From assembly GCA_019722365.1 (NCBI GenBank), contig JADFUC010000709.1:372001-436000 (forward strand): a DNA stretch of 64,000 bases, given 5' to 3'. The notes under the pieces are model-generated. The model had not been told where the DNA came from. It did no database searches and saw only the letters and a program-made list of their open reading frames with translations. Below are positions 37,201 to 50,947 of the stretch, piece by piece. The DNA is from Lithospermum erythrorhizon (taxonomy: Eukaryota > Streptophyta > Magnoliopsida > Boraginales > Boraginaceae). Position 1 is the first letter of the stretch. Every line of letters starts with the position of its first letter. A program made the translations under genes and the position numbers.

Positions 37201-40200
37201 TGTAGGATGAATGTAAGTGAGTACGGTTAAAATCACCACCTGCGGAATAATCGTGATTCAGTTCTTAAATGAAGTATGTGTTCAGTTATATCCGTCATTT
37301 ATTTTTCCGTGGCTCGGTTCGAAACCCGGCACCTTATAATTACATAAAAAAGGCACATGGATACATGCATTTGAGGCCCGATCATTCACCTGTGCGATTA
37401 AAGGTAACATCAGCCTTAAGGGATACCTTCAAAACATGTCTCCATAGCGTCTTTGTCGGACGAATGACATTCGCGGACGACGAATACATTTAAAAGATTA
37501 AGCCATTAGCGAACTAAAATAAACCACTTCTAGAAGGTAACAATTCGCTCGAAGGAAAAACTCCCCTCCAGACCCGCAGTGTGATAGTTCCCTTTAACAA
37601 AAAGACAACTATCACAAGGGGGCAGGGGACATTTAATAATGGTATAAATTCATACAAGTGAAAATGATTGAAAATTATCTTGAAAGCCAAATTCTGATCA
37701 AATTACATCAATGGCAAATAAATATTCAGATAAAATCTGAGGGGTTCTTATCACTAGAAGCAGTTCTCCTTTACTTCAGCGTCTCCTCGTCGGAAGAATC
37801 ACCGTCACTAAAGGGACCAAATCGCCATGCAATTCGAGAACATGTAGCTTTCTCTTGAAAGGGTGACGAGGTGAAATCGGCTTTTATGGTGGGCGAGGGT
37901 AGAATGGCGCGTGATGTGGATCTTTGCCCAGGAAGCATAGTTAGGGCTAGCCCCGGGGAACTCTCTAATCTTGAGTTCTTGGCCCGAACTCGGAGTCAAG
38001 CACGCGGCCTTGAGCTTTGAAATTCTTACTCATGGTGTGAATTACGTCCCCAGGCTTGATTCGCCTTGTGAAGTCGGCGTCACACCAATTCCAAATGGCG
38101 GGCTAGCACATCATCTCTTTCAATTGCTTGAGGAGCTCGCGTCTCGCGGCCCACATGGCCGGGCAGCTACTCGGAAGAGTTCCTTAGTCAGGCCGGCCAG
38201 CCTCTTTGGCTGTCGCCGGAGGTTGGATAACTTTGCTAGTTCATCTTTGAGAGCGGTTCGCTCCTTGTCCATTCCCTCGATCATCCACGGTTTTATGAGA
38301 TCGCTACTCAGCAACGTATGATATGGTAACCAAGAGAATGGTCCGCCCGGAGCTGAATGATCACGCGCGCCGCCCGGGGACATGAGTATCGTTCGCGACT
38401 GCGACCCAAAGCAGTAGTTAAAATAATAAATAAAAATGAAAGTACTTGGTAAAGGAATTAACACGGGTATCTTGAGGGGGATTGGAGCGTAGCGTATGGA
38501 TCTTGTAAGGCGTGGCGTGTCCTCTTAGAAAGCATAGAGGCCGCGAGGTGATGAGTGGAGATTTGCGGATGTCGAGGCGTCAGTTATCTCGAGTTAGAAA
38601 TCCGATATGGTCATCAAATACTTGCCAGTACCCGGGGAAGTGTGATTGTTTTGCCTGCGAAACTCTCGGCGGGATTTGGGCCTCGAGGAGGGAAAAGGTT
38701 GGAACTTGCTTTCGACTTGGGAGAGGGACAAGTGGTTCGCCATGAAGACCAGTACCCGTATCTCGGTGTGTCTCAGAAGAAGTCGGATCGGCCGAGTCAC
38801 CGCCCAGAAGGAGCCGTTGAGGTTCTAATATGGTGGCCAGGCCATAAACAGCTAAATCCTCTCCTCGAATCACCAGTTCTTAGTTTGGACCACGCGACGC
38901 TTCTTTTAGGAAGTAGACACGCACTGCTGAGGGGAGTCAAGAGAGGCATGGCGATAATCCTCTCTTCAAAGGGGATTCGTAGGCGGGGACCCTTGGTAGG
39001 AAGAGGATTGCGGGTGAAAAAGATGCTAACTCGAGATTCAGAAGGAAGGTATTTCTCCCAGCATGGCATTGAAGTCACGTCGGCAGACTCGCAGAAGCAA
39101 TCGGCATCAGTTCATGCATAAGAGTGATAGGAGTTAGTATGAGGAGGGTCGGCAAAAGGCAGGTAAAGACAAAACAATCAAAGTTAATACCACGAGTCAG
39201 TTGCCTTTGGGCAGCAGGGTCAATTTTTTATCATCTGTGATGTTAGCACAGATATAACTTTAGAGGGGGTGAATAAGGTTTTAAATTAAGTTATTATCTT
39301 TTTAGAGTTTTAATTTAATAATGCGGAATTAAGAAACAATAGGAATAAAAATTAATACGATAGACCCATTGCAATAAAGAATGATCGGTCGAGAATTAAA
39401 CAAGCAAAATATGATTAGTTAAAATAACAAAATCTTGAAAGTAAAGAGCAAAGATAGAAAAGGCGATACACATGATTTTAACGAGCTTGTTCCTCTTGCT
39501 CGACCGTCGGCTTTCCCGGCCTCGGATTTTAGCCGAAGATAAGCCCCAGTTGCTTGAAGAATTGTTTGATTACACCTGACGACTTCTCTGAGACTATTAT
39601 CAAACACCTAGCCTCCAACCAAGTGACCCAATACCCATTTCTCTCTACAAAAGATAATGAAGATTAAATGTGAGTTATTGACTTTTTGCCTTTTTGAATT
39701 TGAAGAAATTTAATGTGCTTGAGAATTAGGTAAAAAGGTAGTGTTTTTTTAAAATAGAGAGGAACTTATAGTGCACAAAATAGAGTGAAAACCGTCGACC
39801 CATCGAGGACCCATCGAGACCGAGGGTCTCGGGAGTAGACCCCGATGGACCATGTGCAGCGGATATAAATCCGCTGTGTAGACCATCCCGAGGCCGGGTA
39901 CCGATAAATTAAAGGACCACTGCTCCGAGATTTCGCGCACCGATGGGGTCTCGATGCATCGGAGGACCTTGATCGAACCGGCCCGATGGGAGGTCGATGA
40001 TCCCGTTGTTTCACTTCAAAATAAGGATGGATTTCAAGCCAATTCTCGAAACAAAATGAGGCAACGACCATTTGTAGGAGCATATGATGAATCAATACAT
40101 ACTTAGGATTAAAACTCACAATTTATCAATTTTCAAACTATTCGATTAAAACCACAAAAGTCATTTCTCTCTCATTACTTAAAACAACATATACTAAAGT

Positions 40201-42150
40201 GTAGAGTTTTCGCCTAGCGCTTTATAACGATAAGATCACAGGCTCCTTGAATGGCTTGGCGTTTGTTAAGGCTTCGTCCCTTGAGCCTCCGAGCGTCGAT
40301 CGACTCTTTGGCGCTTGAACTTGTTAAAGAATAAGCACGATTACATGTTCACTTGAAAATGTGATTAGTTCGTTAAGACAATTTGTTATCTTCAAAGAGT
40401 TTGAATCGAATACCATCATTAATAGCTTTGAGACCATAACTTTATTAATATAGATTAAATCACATCGTGTGCTAAGTGTCGGCTGCAGTGGCATCTGAGA
40501 AGTACCGGCGGATCTTATCATGTAATTACATGCATTCTCCGAATTTGCGGAGAAGAGGGCGTGCCTTACTCTTAAGGGTCCAAATATGAGGTACCCATGA
40601 CCACCATCGTCTACCAAAGAACGGCAGTCGAAAGCCGTTTATCGGGGATTTTATTGGGTCTCTTTTTAATCAAAAAATTCCTCCGGCGGCGAGCAGAAAA
40701 ATAGGATTGGAAGTTATCATGGGTAACACTAAAAGAAATTTGAAAAAAGAAAGACTCGAGTTAAACCCAGCAGCTTTTACCGCCTCAGCGGTCCGCGTTG
40801 ACAAATCCACATGTAGGGGGTTAGCAGGCCGGGGCACGGTTGATGGTTATAAGAAGGGACACAAAAAGAGTTAGAAAAGGGCATACACATGCCGTATGAA
40901 AAGGCTTCGACGTAAACAACGGTATACCCCGGGGTAAAATTAGGATCACTAGTTCCTACGTCTATACGGGGAAGTATCGGTGTCGCCGAGGAAAGCGAGT
41001 CTCAGGAGGAATCGAGAAATATGTGGCAAACCCATCTAGATTCTCGTTGTTAAGGGTAGTAGGCAATGAATTCATGGCTTAAAAGAAGGTATGGAATCCA
41101 TAATACCTTGATAAGCGGCATCCGCTCATGGCTGCACGGGGTCAGGGTTATGAGAGAGAAGGCTCGTTAGTGCAATGAGTTGGTTTTCAACTCTCCTGCC
41201 CGCGAGGTCTCTATTGTGGGGGTCAATGCGAGCCCGCAGTTCATAATTATCTGGTTGAGTTTCAGAAGAGCGTGACATATTTCCTGCGAGTCAAAGAGAA
41301 AACCATTTGAAAAACTGTTGATTAAGGGGTAGGTAATAAAAATCATAAAAGTCTAAGCAAGTAAAAAGTTCCCCCAAAATCAAACATGACCTAGAAGGCT
41401 GACCTGTTTGAGTCCTACTTAGGAGTTAAGCATCTGGCTTGATCGCGGCTTCGGTAAAGTATCCTAATTCCCGAGAAATCAAACCATCGAATGGGATACC
41501 CCGAGCCAATATAATCCGAGGAGACCGCGGGGATAAAAGGGTAAGATTTCGAATTCATAACGGGGAACACACAAAAACCGTCATCCTGGAGAAATGCAGA
41601 GAAGACATCATAGGAAGTTCAAGAGGGGCATGCAACCGTTCATATTCTCAATACAAAATTACAATTAAACTTCAAAGAAACAAGTAATTAGGAATAGGAG
41701 AATCAGTTACATACCTTAAAATCACGGAAGATGGGAAGAAAAACAAATTACGAAGTGAATAGTGTAGAATCGGTGAAGCCAAAGAAGAACAAGTGAAATC
41801 TGGAAAAATATTTGTAAGGAAGGGAAAGTACAATTATTAAGGCGGTACAGCACATAGGCAAGCCCCGCCGTCGTTAATGCGGCGTAAGTTCGAGGTCACT
41901 TTATTGATAACCGCCACTTGAGTAAGCGAAGGGTCAACGGATGAAGTATTTGACTCGTCAAGAGAGGGGGCAGATGTTCGAATCATCAAAGGTGGGGGTC
42001 GATTCGTAACCTCGCATTTGGAGTATGGACACTCGTGTTAAATGCGCTCGCAAATCATATAAAGAGGTTTTAACCTATATCAATTAAAACATTAATGATA
42101 AATTAATTCTAAAAAGATAAAGAATATATCAATTTCACAAGGAATAGAGA
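37200..42150. other. Long 3' region of the gypsy element
   Basis: About 5 kb lie between the end of pol and the right LTR. No sense gene is seen. Several overlapping frames occur near 38.1-39.1 kb on both strands, including a 188-codon plus-strand frame (38555-39121) and minus-strand frames (38120-38464, 38580-38873, 38797-39078). Tat-branch elements often carry extra or antisense ORFs here. None of these frames has a recognisable domain and all look decayed. Confidence 0.5.
39780..39990. repeat. GC-rich segment with repeated CCCATCG/CGATGG motifs
   Basis: The short words cccatcgag, cgatgg, ggtctcg and their reverse complements recur many times in 200 bases, forming several small inverted repeats (for example gagaccgagggtctc). 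Composition differs sharply from the AT-rich flanks. Confidence 0.55.
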
Positions 42151-42592
42151 GGGGCAATTGATATGGACATAACGTGTATATATCTTTATTGAAATTTGTC
42201 GGTTAAATCTTCTGAAATTACTTTCGACCTGTCAGTCAATGCTGTCTGATTCAATCGAGTCAGTCTGGACAAATGTCATGGCAATTTGTGATCAGAACTT
42301 AGCGCGTCTGTGTACTACTTATACATAAATGTCTCGATTGCTATAACATTATTTAAGTAATGATAAATTCAGATCCTTTAGCGTTTATTAAAACTTTATT
42401 TTGAGCGGCCAGTGAAACGATCGTTGGAGTGTGTGGTCGATTAAAACTTTCGAGCTTTTCGAGATGTATTTCGTAGGAATCGATAAATTTGGATGAAATG
42501 AATGCTTGACACAGATTACTGACATCTGTAAAAATTTGAGATAAAATTACGAGGAGGAGACTGATTTTTAAATTCAAATACAAATGATAACT

Positions 42593-42662
42593 GAGTAGAG
42601 ATTCGTCGCTTTGAACCAAATCATCGAAATTACTCAGGCCGGATTCGAAATGGCGAATCAAT
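42593..42662 (+). repeat. End of right LTR, gypsy element
   Basis: The stretch matches 31663-31740 and ends gaaatggcgaatca. The rest of the right LTR probably begins near 42.15 kb. Confidence 0.6.
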
Positions 42663-45600
42663 ATTTTCGCTACTTAATAAATGATAATGGCTGCAAGATT
42701 CATGTCTATGTGACTATGTGCCTATATGGGCAATGAGCTTCTCTTACATATAAGTCATCACAAAATCTTGAACCATCCAAATGTGAAAGTAGTGGACCCA
42801 AATTGGAAAAGGTGAAAGAAAGGATTTTGATTAATGACCTTTGGTTGGATAGGTCTTGTCAGGAATGAAAAGCAAGAGAAGAAAGGAAGAAGAAGAACAG
42901 TGACTGTACTGGAGAAGAAGATAGTTGACATACATTATGCATCACTCTTTACTTCATTGGACAATTAGGTACATAGCTTTTAAGATATTTTTCCATTGGT
43001 AGTGAAAATTTTCATATTACATGCTGTTTTGTAAGTATTGTTTCGTATGTAAAAATAGAACTAGAAGCTGAGGTTATTTGATATTGATCTTTGAAGATGG
43101 TTATCCAATAACAAAAATACCTCTCATATGAATCATTCGGATCACCCTTATATTTTATGGAAAAATTATTCGGGTTTTTCAAAAGTTATGTGTCGGTCAA
43201 ATATATTTTTACACTTTTCCTGCTTTCTTATTTATGTCCTATTAATTTCTCCAATTTGATTCACCTCGATCATAACCGATTCAAATCACTTAAAAAAAGA
43301 AATATGTTGATTATGTGAGTGGAGTGGAGAGTTCATGTTAATTGATATGCTTTTATGTTGGGTGCATACCAAACACAGATTTTGTCATAATTTAATTTGT
43401 GGAATATTTTGTTATTATTGTAATCAACACCCAAGTATATATATATATTTTGAAAGGGAGAATATGGATCGAACCCAAGATTTTTTATATGGAAATTTGG
43501 GGTGATAACCATTAGTTTAGAAACCTTGGTTATATATATATTCATGAGACACATCACCCATGCATGCAACAAGAGAAAACAAAGAAAATTAGTTTTGAGT
43601 AATTGCTTCCTTGTGAATTCTTCAAGCATATGATGACATGATTCATTATCCGATAAAAGCATTATTCTATGCATTAATCAGAGAATATAATCATGGGTAC
43701 ATATGCTTCTTGGCTTACTCATGATCCTTATTAAGCATCTCCTCAATGAAAAAAAAAAAACTAGTCTTTTATGTTGCAAAGTTGAAGAGAATTTAGTTGC
43801 TGTATTAGTGGTGGGATTCTTATTCATGCACCACCAACTCCTCTCCAGGAACCCCTAGCCATAGGCTGACCTATGGTACATATTGTTTTTTAAAATAATA
43901 TCGGTTAAGATGACGTGGTTTCGAGCATGTATTAATGTAATTTTATGTTATTTTTCAATTGTAATTTACTTTATATTTTATTTGACTTTGTTCAAAATAT
44001 AATATTAAGTTTGGTTGTTGTGTGTTGTCCACAATCTGCACCAATAAAATTGGATTCCTGAATCCTACTTGTCATCATTATTGACAATTCCATACTTGAC
44101 AATAACTTAAATTCCATCCATGATGCAATAACAAGAGACAAACAAAGAGAAATGTACAGACAATTCAAATATGACAAAGAGAAAGAAAATAATGCAAAAA
44201 TAAACAATACAAGGATTTTACCATGGTTATCCTTAATATGAAATGTACATCCAGCCTGCTGCAGATACACTAAGAATATCATGAAAATTGTTACAGGAGT
44301 CAAGAATCTTACTCAACAACCTCTCAAATGGATGTTTTCTCACACCAAAACTTCAGTCACAAGTCTCTCATGAATGCTTTATTGAATCTCTCATTGACTC
44401 TTTTCACAAATTCACCAAAAATTATAATAAACTTTCATAATTATAAGAATAAGAATAAACTCTTCCTATACTAATCTACAAGGTTGATACCTGTGATGTT
44501 TCCACACACACTTTGGTGTTTTACACACACTCATAGAGACTCATAACATTCGTATATATAAGCTACAAAGACACTAGGTCTTTAACCTAAACCGAATAGA
44601 AAACATGGGCCAAAAGGCCACAAAAGCGCTTCAAAATAGCTGCCTCAAAAACCCGCATCGGGACTTATGCTGGTCCCAACCTGGTCCGAACTTCTCTGTT
44701 TGTGTTGCTAAATTTGGCTTCACTTCAACACTCCTATGCCCCTAGCTCCACAGCTTCCATTCTCCCCTATGGCCCTATTGACATCTACTGTCCTTTCACT
44801 TTCTGTCTATGTTGCAATGAAACAGTATCAGTATTTGATACCAAAATGGTGTCAAATTGTTAATGTGGGTTGTAGCTTTTTCTTGAAAAGAAGTGTCAGT
44901 TCCCATATTTTTAATGTTTTTGGCAAATACAGAGAATTTTAAGAGTTTGGATATATTTTGCTTTTTCTTTTAATGAATGCTCAGTGGGTCCATAACTCCA
45001 ACTTACAATGATCATTCATCAGCAACATAAGATTGAATAAGTTTGTATAATTGTATGTTGTCAATAATCAACTCCACTTCACTCTTCTATATTTCCCTGA
45101 AGATCATTTCTGTACTTCAGCAGCCTTGATCATACTAGGTGAGTTTATTTATTCCTTACATGTGTTGTATATATTCTTTCTTTTGCTCCAATCTCCATGC
45201 AAACATGTCTGATATTTCAATATTTTATTTGGTTTACTTCTTTAAAGGTATCTGTGTCTGATGTCCAATTATCTTTGAAGTAATTTTAGGAAGATTTGAA
45301 GTTAGTTTGTTATACTGTCTATGTTGCTGTGTCAGGTGCCTAGTAAGTTTGGATATAGCTAAACTCATGTCAGTTGATTTTTGAGAAATTGTGAGTAGTT
45401 GAATTTTTTTGTAGAGTTAGAGCCATCACATAATTTTGGTCTATGCAGTAATGATTTGATTAGATGAATAACTAGAAGGATATAGAGAAACATTTTAATT
45501 GTCGAGAGACAGTGTTGAAGCTAGAGAGTTGTATTCTCAGGGCATATGGCTTCAGCTGAAGCATGGCAAAGTAAAAACATGGTAATCATATGAGTACATA

Positions 45601-45840
45601 TTATCTGTAACAAAACTATCAAGAAACGAATATCATCATTGTTTGGTAATAATTTGTGTATGGATATTATAATTTATATTAGGTTATGTTTTGTAATTGA
45701 TTTGTGAGTGCACATAAATAAATATGTACGTGTGATGAAATTTCCCTTTAAACTTACAATATTATTTGCAGGATACTCGAAAGAGGCCCACGGTCATCCT
45801 TATTTTTCTCAGGAGCGAGTCTGGAGTTATATCAAACTTA
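42663..45840. other. Intergenic region upstream of the receptor kinase
   Basis: No coding gene was found. The part from about 45.06 kb is probably the 5' untranslated region of the receptor kinase: a possible leader exon ends ctagg with a tgagt donor near 45.14 kb, and its intron would end at the tttgcag at 45774. The rest is AT-rich. Confidence 0.45.
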
Positions 45841-48800
45841 ATGCCTGGTGCCATGGCAGTGTGGAACATGTACTCGAAGTTATTACTGAACTTGCTTATG
45901 TTTCTAGTACTGATGAGCATAATTTTTGCCTCCAAAGAACCAGACATTGAAGGTATCACCAATTTATCTCACATTTAATTATGTCACCTTGCTGATATAA
46001 ACTTAAGTTATGTAGTTGCATATCAAATAGTGTTCTTCTACATGATTTTTCAAGATGCTCTCATTATTCATACATGTTGTGTCATTTTCTATGAACACCA
46101 TAATTGCCAATATTTTTTTTCCAGGTGAAGCTCTAATTCAGCTTAAAGAGGCACTGAATGATTCAAGTCATAGCCTCTCTGATTGGAACTTTTTTTATGT
46201 TAGCCCTTGTCAAAGTTGGTCCCATGTTACATGTGCAGAGGGAAAGGTTGTGTCCTTGTAAGTTCTTTCTAGCTTATGTTTTGTTTATAATCTTCTATAT
46301 CTAAGTTTCACTGAACTGCGAGGCACAGACACTGAAATATTGTCTGTCTATGTCTCTATGTTATAATTGATTCAGATTACTTGCGTAGCTCTTCATTCAA
46401 CTTAGTATGCACATTACTTTTGCAGGAGTCTGGGTTCCAAGGGCTTTTCTGGTACATTGTCGCCATCAATAACCAAACTAAAATTTTTGGTTGACTTGTA
46501 AGTGCCAATTTCAGAGAGAAATTCCTATTACAATCTGTTACATAAATTTTCTAGGTGAAATTTTCTATTACAATCTTGAATTTCAACTCATATTTGTCTT
46601 ATCGTCGTATAAGTTATGGCAGCATATAGTCAATGAACAGAGCTCCGAGAGATTTGTTGAAAAGAACAACGTACTTTTTTGAAGGGCTGTATACTATATT
46701 AATTCTAGAATTGCATAATGAGATTATGTTTCTAGCCTTATTACGGTAATTCAAATACGTTTGTCGGTGAGTGAGCCCACATCATGTCGTTAGTGACTCA
46801 CGAGTGCAAGTAGATAAGAAGCTCATTTTGCTGCAGAGACCTTCAGGGAAACAAGCTATCGGGTCCTTTGCCGGATTATTTAGGAAGTATGCAGCAACTT
46901 CAAGTTCTGAATCTTGCAGGAAACAATTTTAATGGATCAATACCAGCTCATTGGGGTCAGATTTCGAGCCTCAAGCATATGTAAGACAGGTGTCTATTTT
47001 CTGGTAGTTGCAATGTTTGAGATTTCATTTTACTCAGAATTGACTTTGGTTTAGGATGATGAGAGGAAACCATCTGACTGGACCTATTCCGAATTCACTT
47101 GAAGATATTCCTGGATTAGTGGATGTGTAAGTATATTGGAAGATCTTTTGTTTCTAAATTAGAGCTGTTTTCTCAATCTGCTCTATCATGAACATGTTTA
47201 TACCTGAATGACTTCCTGGTTTATAGGGATCTTTCATCCAATGATTTGTCCGGAAAAATTCCTGTCCGATTATTTTCAGTGCCAACATTCAAGTAAGTTA
47301 ACTATTTCTCCAGGTTATAGGGTGACTTGTAAGTAGATGGTATTTTACTTAGAAAATGAATCTTTCATCATTCCTAATTGATAATAATGTCTCCACCCAT
47401 GTCAAAATGAAGTGGTAGGATCTTCAGTTACTTTTTGTACATGTTATCAGAAAGTTATCTCAATTAATAAACCATGTTATATATTTCAGATGGCATCAAT
47501 CTCTTCTCCTCCACCCTTCTCCTCTCCATTCCTTGATACCACTATTTTCATAACTTCAATTTTTTTCATACTAGCGAGATTTCGATTGCATGAAGTTTGG
47601 AGTTCAGAAGAACTTTTGTACCTCTAGATCAATTGTTAGGGATACAACTAATGATCCAAAAGATATAACAAAAGAAAGTCATGTGACAACAATCAATTGC
47701 TGTAACGTCACGTCTAAACACTAGGTAATTAAGACATACTCGTTCGTCTTTGTTGAATCGCATGCAACAGTTTCTCAGGAACTCATCTAACTTGTGGGAA
47801 TGGTTTCCAGCAACCTTGTGTATCGAGCTCCTCTAATCCAGGTATCTTCAATTTTTGCAACTGCATTCTTTTTTATTTCAGTTACTCTTTGAAGCTTCAC
47901 ATGTTTCAATTTGGTATATCAAAGAAAACTAACATCAATATAGTGCAGCAGTTGCCCGAAGAAGTTCAAAGATTCGGATTAGCATTACTGGTGCTGTTTG
48001 TGGTTCATTCATATTTCTCTTTTTTGGAGCTTTCCTTATCTACCGATTTCGTGGAGCACGTAAATCCGAACAAGATATATTTGTGGATGTGGAAGGTATG
48101 TTTTGCTCTCCCTACATTGTCCTCCTGTTTTTAACTGCCTGTCAATTTTGCATGTGTTCTGCAATCCAACCCTTTGTGGGAAATGAACACAATGACAAAT
48201 CTGAAATATTATAAATTTAAAGGAATTGAAACCATACCAAGAAGCTGCTGAATATTTCATATTACACTGTTAGCTCTATGATGGTATGTGATCATCTATG
48301 GTACTTGGGTCATTTCAGGGGAAGTTGAATCCAAAATAGCTTATGGACAAGTGAGAAGGTTTTCTCTGCGGGAAATTCAGCTTGCAACAAATAACTTTGG
48401 TGAAGCGAATCTTGTTGGACAAGGTGGCTTTGGAAAAGTTTTCAAAGGAGTACTTACTGACAACACAAAGGTGGCTGTTAAGCGCCTGACAGATTATCAT
48501 AGTCCTGGTGGAGAGGCTGCCTTCTTACGAGAAGTTGATTTGATAGGTGTTGCCGTTCATAGGAATTTGTTGCGGTTGATTGGCTTCTGTACAACCTCCT
48601 CTGAAAGAATTCTTGTTTACCCTTTTATGCAGAATCTAAGTGTTGCATATCGCTTAAGAGGTATTTTATTTCACTGCAAACCTGTCAAATATATTTCAAT
48701 AACTGCCCATTTGATTACTGAAGGAGTGCATATTCTCTGATTCACTCTCTTTTTTGGTATTCTCTGTTAATTTAATCAAATCTTTTTCTTCAACCCTTAT

Positions 48801-49865
48801 GTGCACATTGAGGCATTAGGCCATCTCGCATCAGTAACTAAGGTCTCTGATAATAGCGGAGAAAGCTTATATTCTCCGGCTTCCATTGACATTTAGCATA
48901 TTTTTCTTTCATAACTCGTTTGTTTCTGATGATCTTTGATTCTTGGTTTAATTTTATGGAGCACCCACATGTTTTCATATTCCATTAGCTTATCATGATC
49001 AAGAGCATAACCAGCATTATTGAACAATCATTTCTCAACACATACATGTCAGATTTGAAAGCTGGGCAGAAGGGCTTGGACTGGCCAACGAGGAAACGTA
49101 TAGCTTTTGGTGCTGCCCATGGCTTGGAGTACCTTCACGAGCATTGCAGTCCCAAGATTATACATAGAGATTTAAAGGCTGCTAATATCCTTCTTGATGA
49201 TGGCTTTGAGCCGGTTCTTGGAGACTTCGGGTTGGCAAAGTTAGTCGATACAAGATTAACCCATGTTACTACTCAAGTTCGAGGAACAATGGGACACATT
49301 GCTCCAGAATATCTGTCTACAGGAAAATCATCAGAAAAGACAGATGTCTTTGGATATGGTATAACTCTTCTGGAACTTGTCACAGGTCAGCGTGCCATAG
49401 ATTTTGCTCGCCTTGAAGAAGAGGAAGACGTTTTACTACTGGATCATGTAAGTATATATGCTAGTTTGTTTAGCCAATATAATGGTGTTCAACCGCTTTC
49501 CATTTCCTTTTGATGCAACTTATTTCAATCACAAGCATGTTATTACTTTCCAGATCAAGAAACTCCTGAGAGAAAAGCGTATAGAGGACATCGTGGATAG
49601 AAATCTGCAATGCTACAATCCAAAAGAAGTCGAAACAGTACTGCAAGTCGCGTTGCTCTGCGCGCAAAGTTCACCCGAGGATCGTCCAAAGATGTCAGAA
49701 GTTGTGATCATGCTGCAAGGGGTGGGGTTGGCTGAGAAATGGGCAGAGTGGGAACAAATAGAGGAAATTAGAAGTCAACAAGTCTCCAATATGTCCCATC
49801 AGTTTCTTTGGGCAGATGAGTCTACACTTGGTCAAGAAGCTATAGAATTGTCACAAGCAAGGTAG
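45841..49865 (+). CDS. LRR receptor-like serine/threonine kinase, At5g63710-like (LRR-II)
   Basis: The product is a plasma-membrane receptor kinase of the SERK-related LRR-II subfamily. Exons are 45841-45952, 46125-46257, 46426-46497, 46837-46980, 47055-47126, 47227-47292, 47771-47841, 47949-48095, 48319-48660, 49053-49447 and 49554-49865; frame holds and gives 621 residues. The order is signal peptide ([16 protein letters not shown]), LRRNT ([17 protein letters not shown] with WSHVTC), about five short LRRs each close to one exon, a membrane helix at about 232-256 ([19 protein letters not shown]), then the kinase. Kinase motifs are GQGGFGKV (about 306), [16 protein letters not shown] (HRD about 424), DFGLAKL and HIAPEYL, so it looks like an active RD kinase. 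The one-repeat-per-exon layout is the SERK-type gene structure. Ligand and partners are unknown. The start could also be the ATG five codons downstream (MAVWNM). Confidence 0.93.
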
Positions 49866-50394
49866 AGATTTTGATGAACAAAAACATGCATACTATTTTC
49901 AAGAAGAAGCAAAACCAAGCATATCATATTACTAAAGCTTCAAGGTGCATGTTGGCTTATGCCAATACTACTATACTACTACTAGATTGTACATAGTATT
50001 ATAGTGATGCTTTATGTTTATATTAAGCTTTATCATATAAATTTACCTTCTACTCCGAGGATGTACTTGTCATAATGCCAATATTGTTACAGCTTCATTT
50101 GAGTTCTTGTAAATAGGAGGGGTCAATTAGAAAATAGTTACTTCTAAAATAAATTAATAAGCTAAATTACATATTTTCCAACGGTTAAGATAGCAAATTA
50201 AATGATATACGGAGTAAATCTTTAAATAGTTATTACTGAATTTTGTATTCGATTTTCGGAATGTACCTTATGAAACATGATAATAAAAGAAAAGAGCAAT
50301 GGTTTATTACCATCAATTTGTCCAAAATAAAAAGTACATTAAAAATATTATGAATTTCAAAAACGATATATAAATAATTTGAGAATCACTACTA

Positions 50395-50535
50395 ACTTTA
50401 AACCTAAGGGGTAAATGACTATTTTACCCCTAAAATTATACCCTAACAGTGTCCTCAAACACTACACTTACAAATAGGGGGCTGAAAGAGTAATTTCACG
50501 AACACAAACAATTAATGTTTGGAGTGTGCTTTTAG
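50395..50535 (-). repeat. Dispersed repeat, copy B (inverted)
   Basis: Reverse complement gives gaaattactctttcagccc and cctatttgtaagtgtagtgt, matching copy A at 20600-20790 in order and spacing. Confidence 0.55.
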
Positions 50536-50947
50536 GGGCAAAATAGTCATTTGGCATTATTGTGTGTACTGTTTCAGTGTGCTTTTATTAGTCTTGTTTA
50601 GCCCAAAAGAAAGAAAGTTGAATAAAGAAAAATAAGTCAATAACCATAGAAGAAGAAAGCAAAAAGTCAAAAGTTTGCAAATTAATTCTGCTTAGCTAAA
50701 CATAAATGTCATATGAGTAAGTATGTGAAACTGTATGTTCATATTTTCATACTTTTTTCTACGTTTTTATGATAAAAATTGAGTCTTTAGTTTAAAGTTT
50801 CTATTTTTATTTGGAATTATCATTTTTACTTCAAAGTTTCTAATTTTTTTTTTAAATAATTGCAAAATTTTGGATTTTTCAATGTATAATGCTTCACTGC
50901 AAAACAAGAAGTGGTTGTTTGAGCTAATATAGGTTTAGAATCAATGA

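Larger units (their letters stand above)
31660..42662 (+). mobile_element. Decayed Ty3/gypsy retrotransposon, Tat-type
   Basis: In order, the element shows an LTR end, a primer-binding site (31743), gag remnants (32180-32880), protease, RT, RNase H and integrase remnants (33640-37200), a long 3' region without sense coding capacity (37200-42150) and a second LTR end (42593-42662). The PBS type, the order PR-RT-RH-IN, an extra RNase H-like piece and the long 3' region fit the Tat/Ogre branch. Total size of about 11 kb also fits. Every domain carries stops or frameshifts. The start of the left LTR is unresolved. Confidence 0.75.

Noticed and set aside
38555..39121. A 188-codon open frame that could be a gene
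   Set aside because: It lies in the GC-rich 3' part of a decayed gypsy element, has no recognisable domain and overlaps several equally open frames on the other strand. GC-rich sequence gives chance open frames.
24000..42700. A CRISPR array or prokaryotic island
   Set aside because: The window is plant nuclear DNA. The repeats present are LTRs, minisatellites and decayed transposons, with no regular spacer pattern.
44570..44960. Open frame at 44736-44942 as an exon
   Set aside because: There is no homology, no suitable splice sites, and the surrounding sequence looks like an old repeat.
47889..48134. An 81-codon frame as the receptor kinase membrane exon
   Set aside because: The shifted frame is the correct one. 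It gives a clean membrane helix ([17 protein letters not shown]) and links neighbouring exons in phase.
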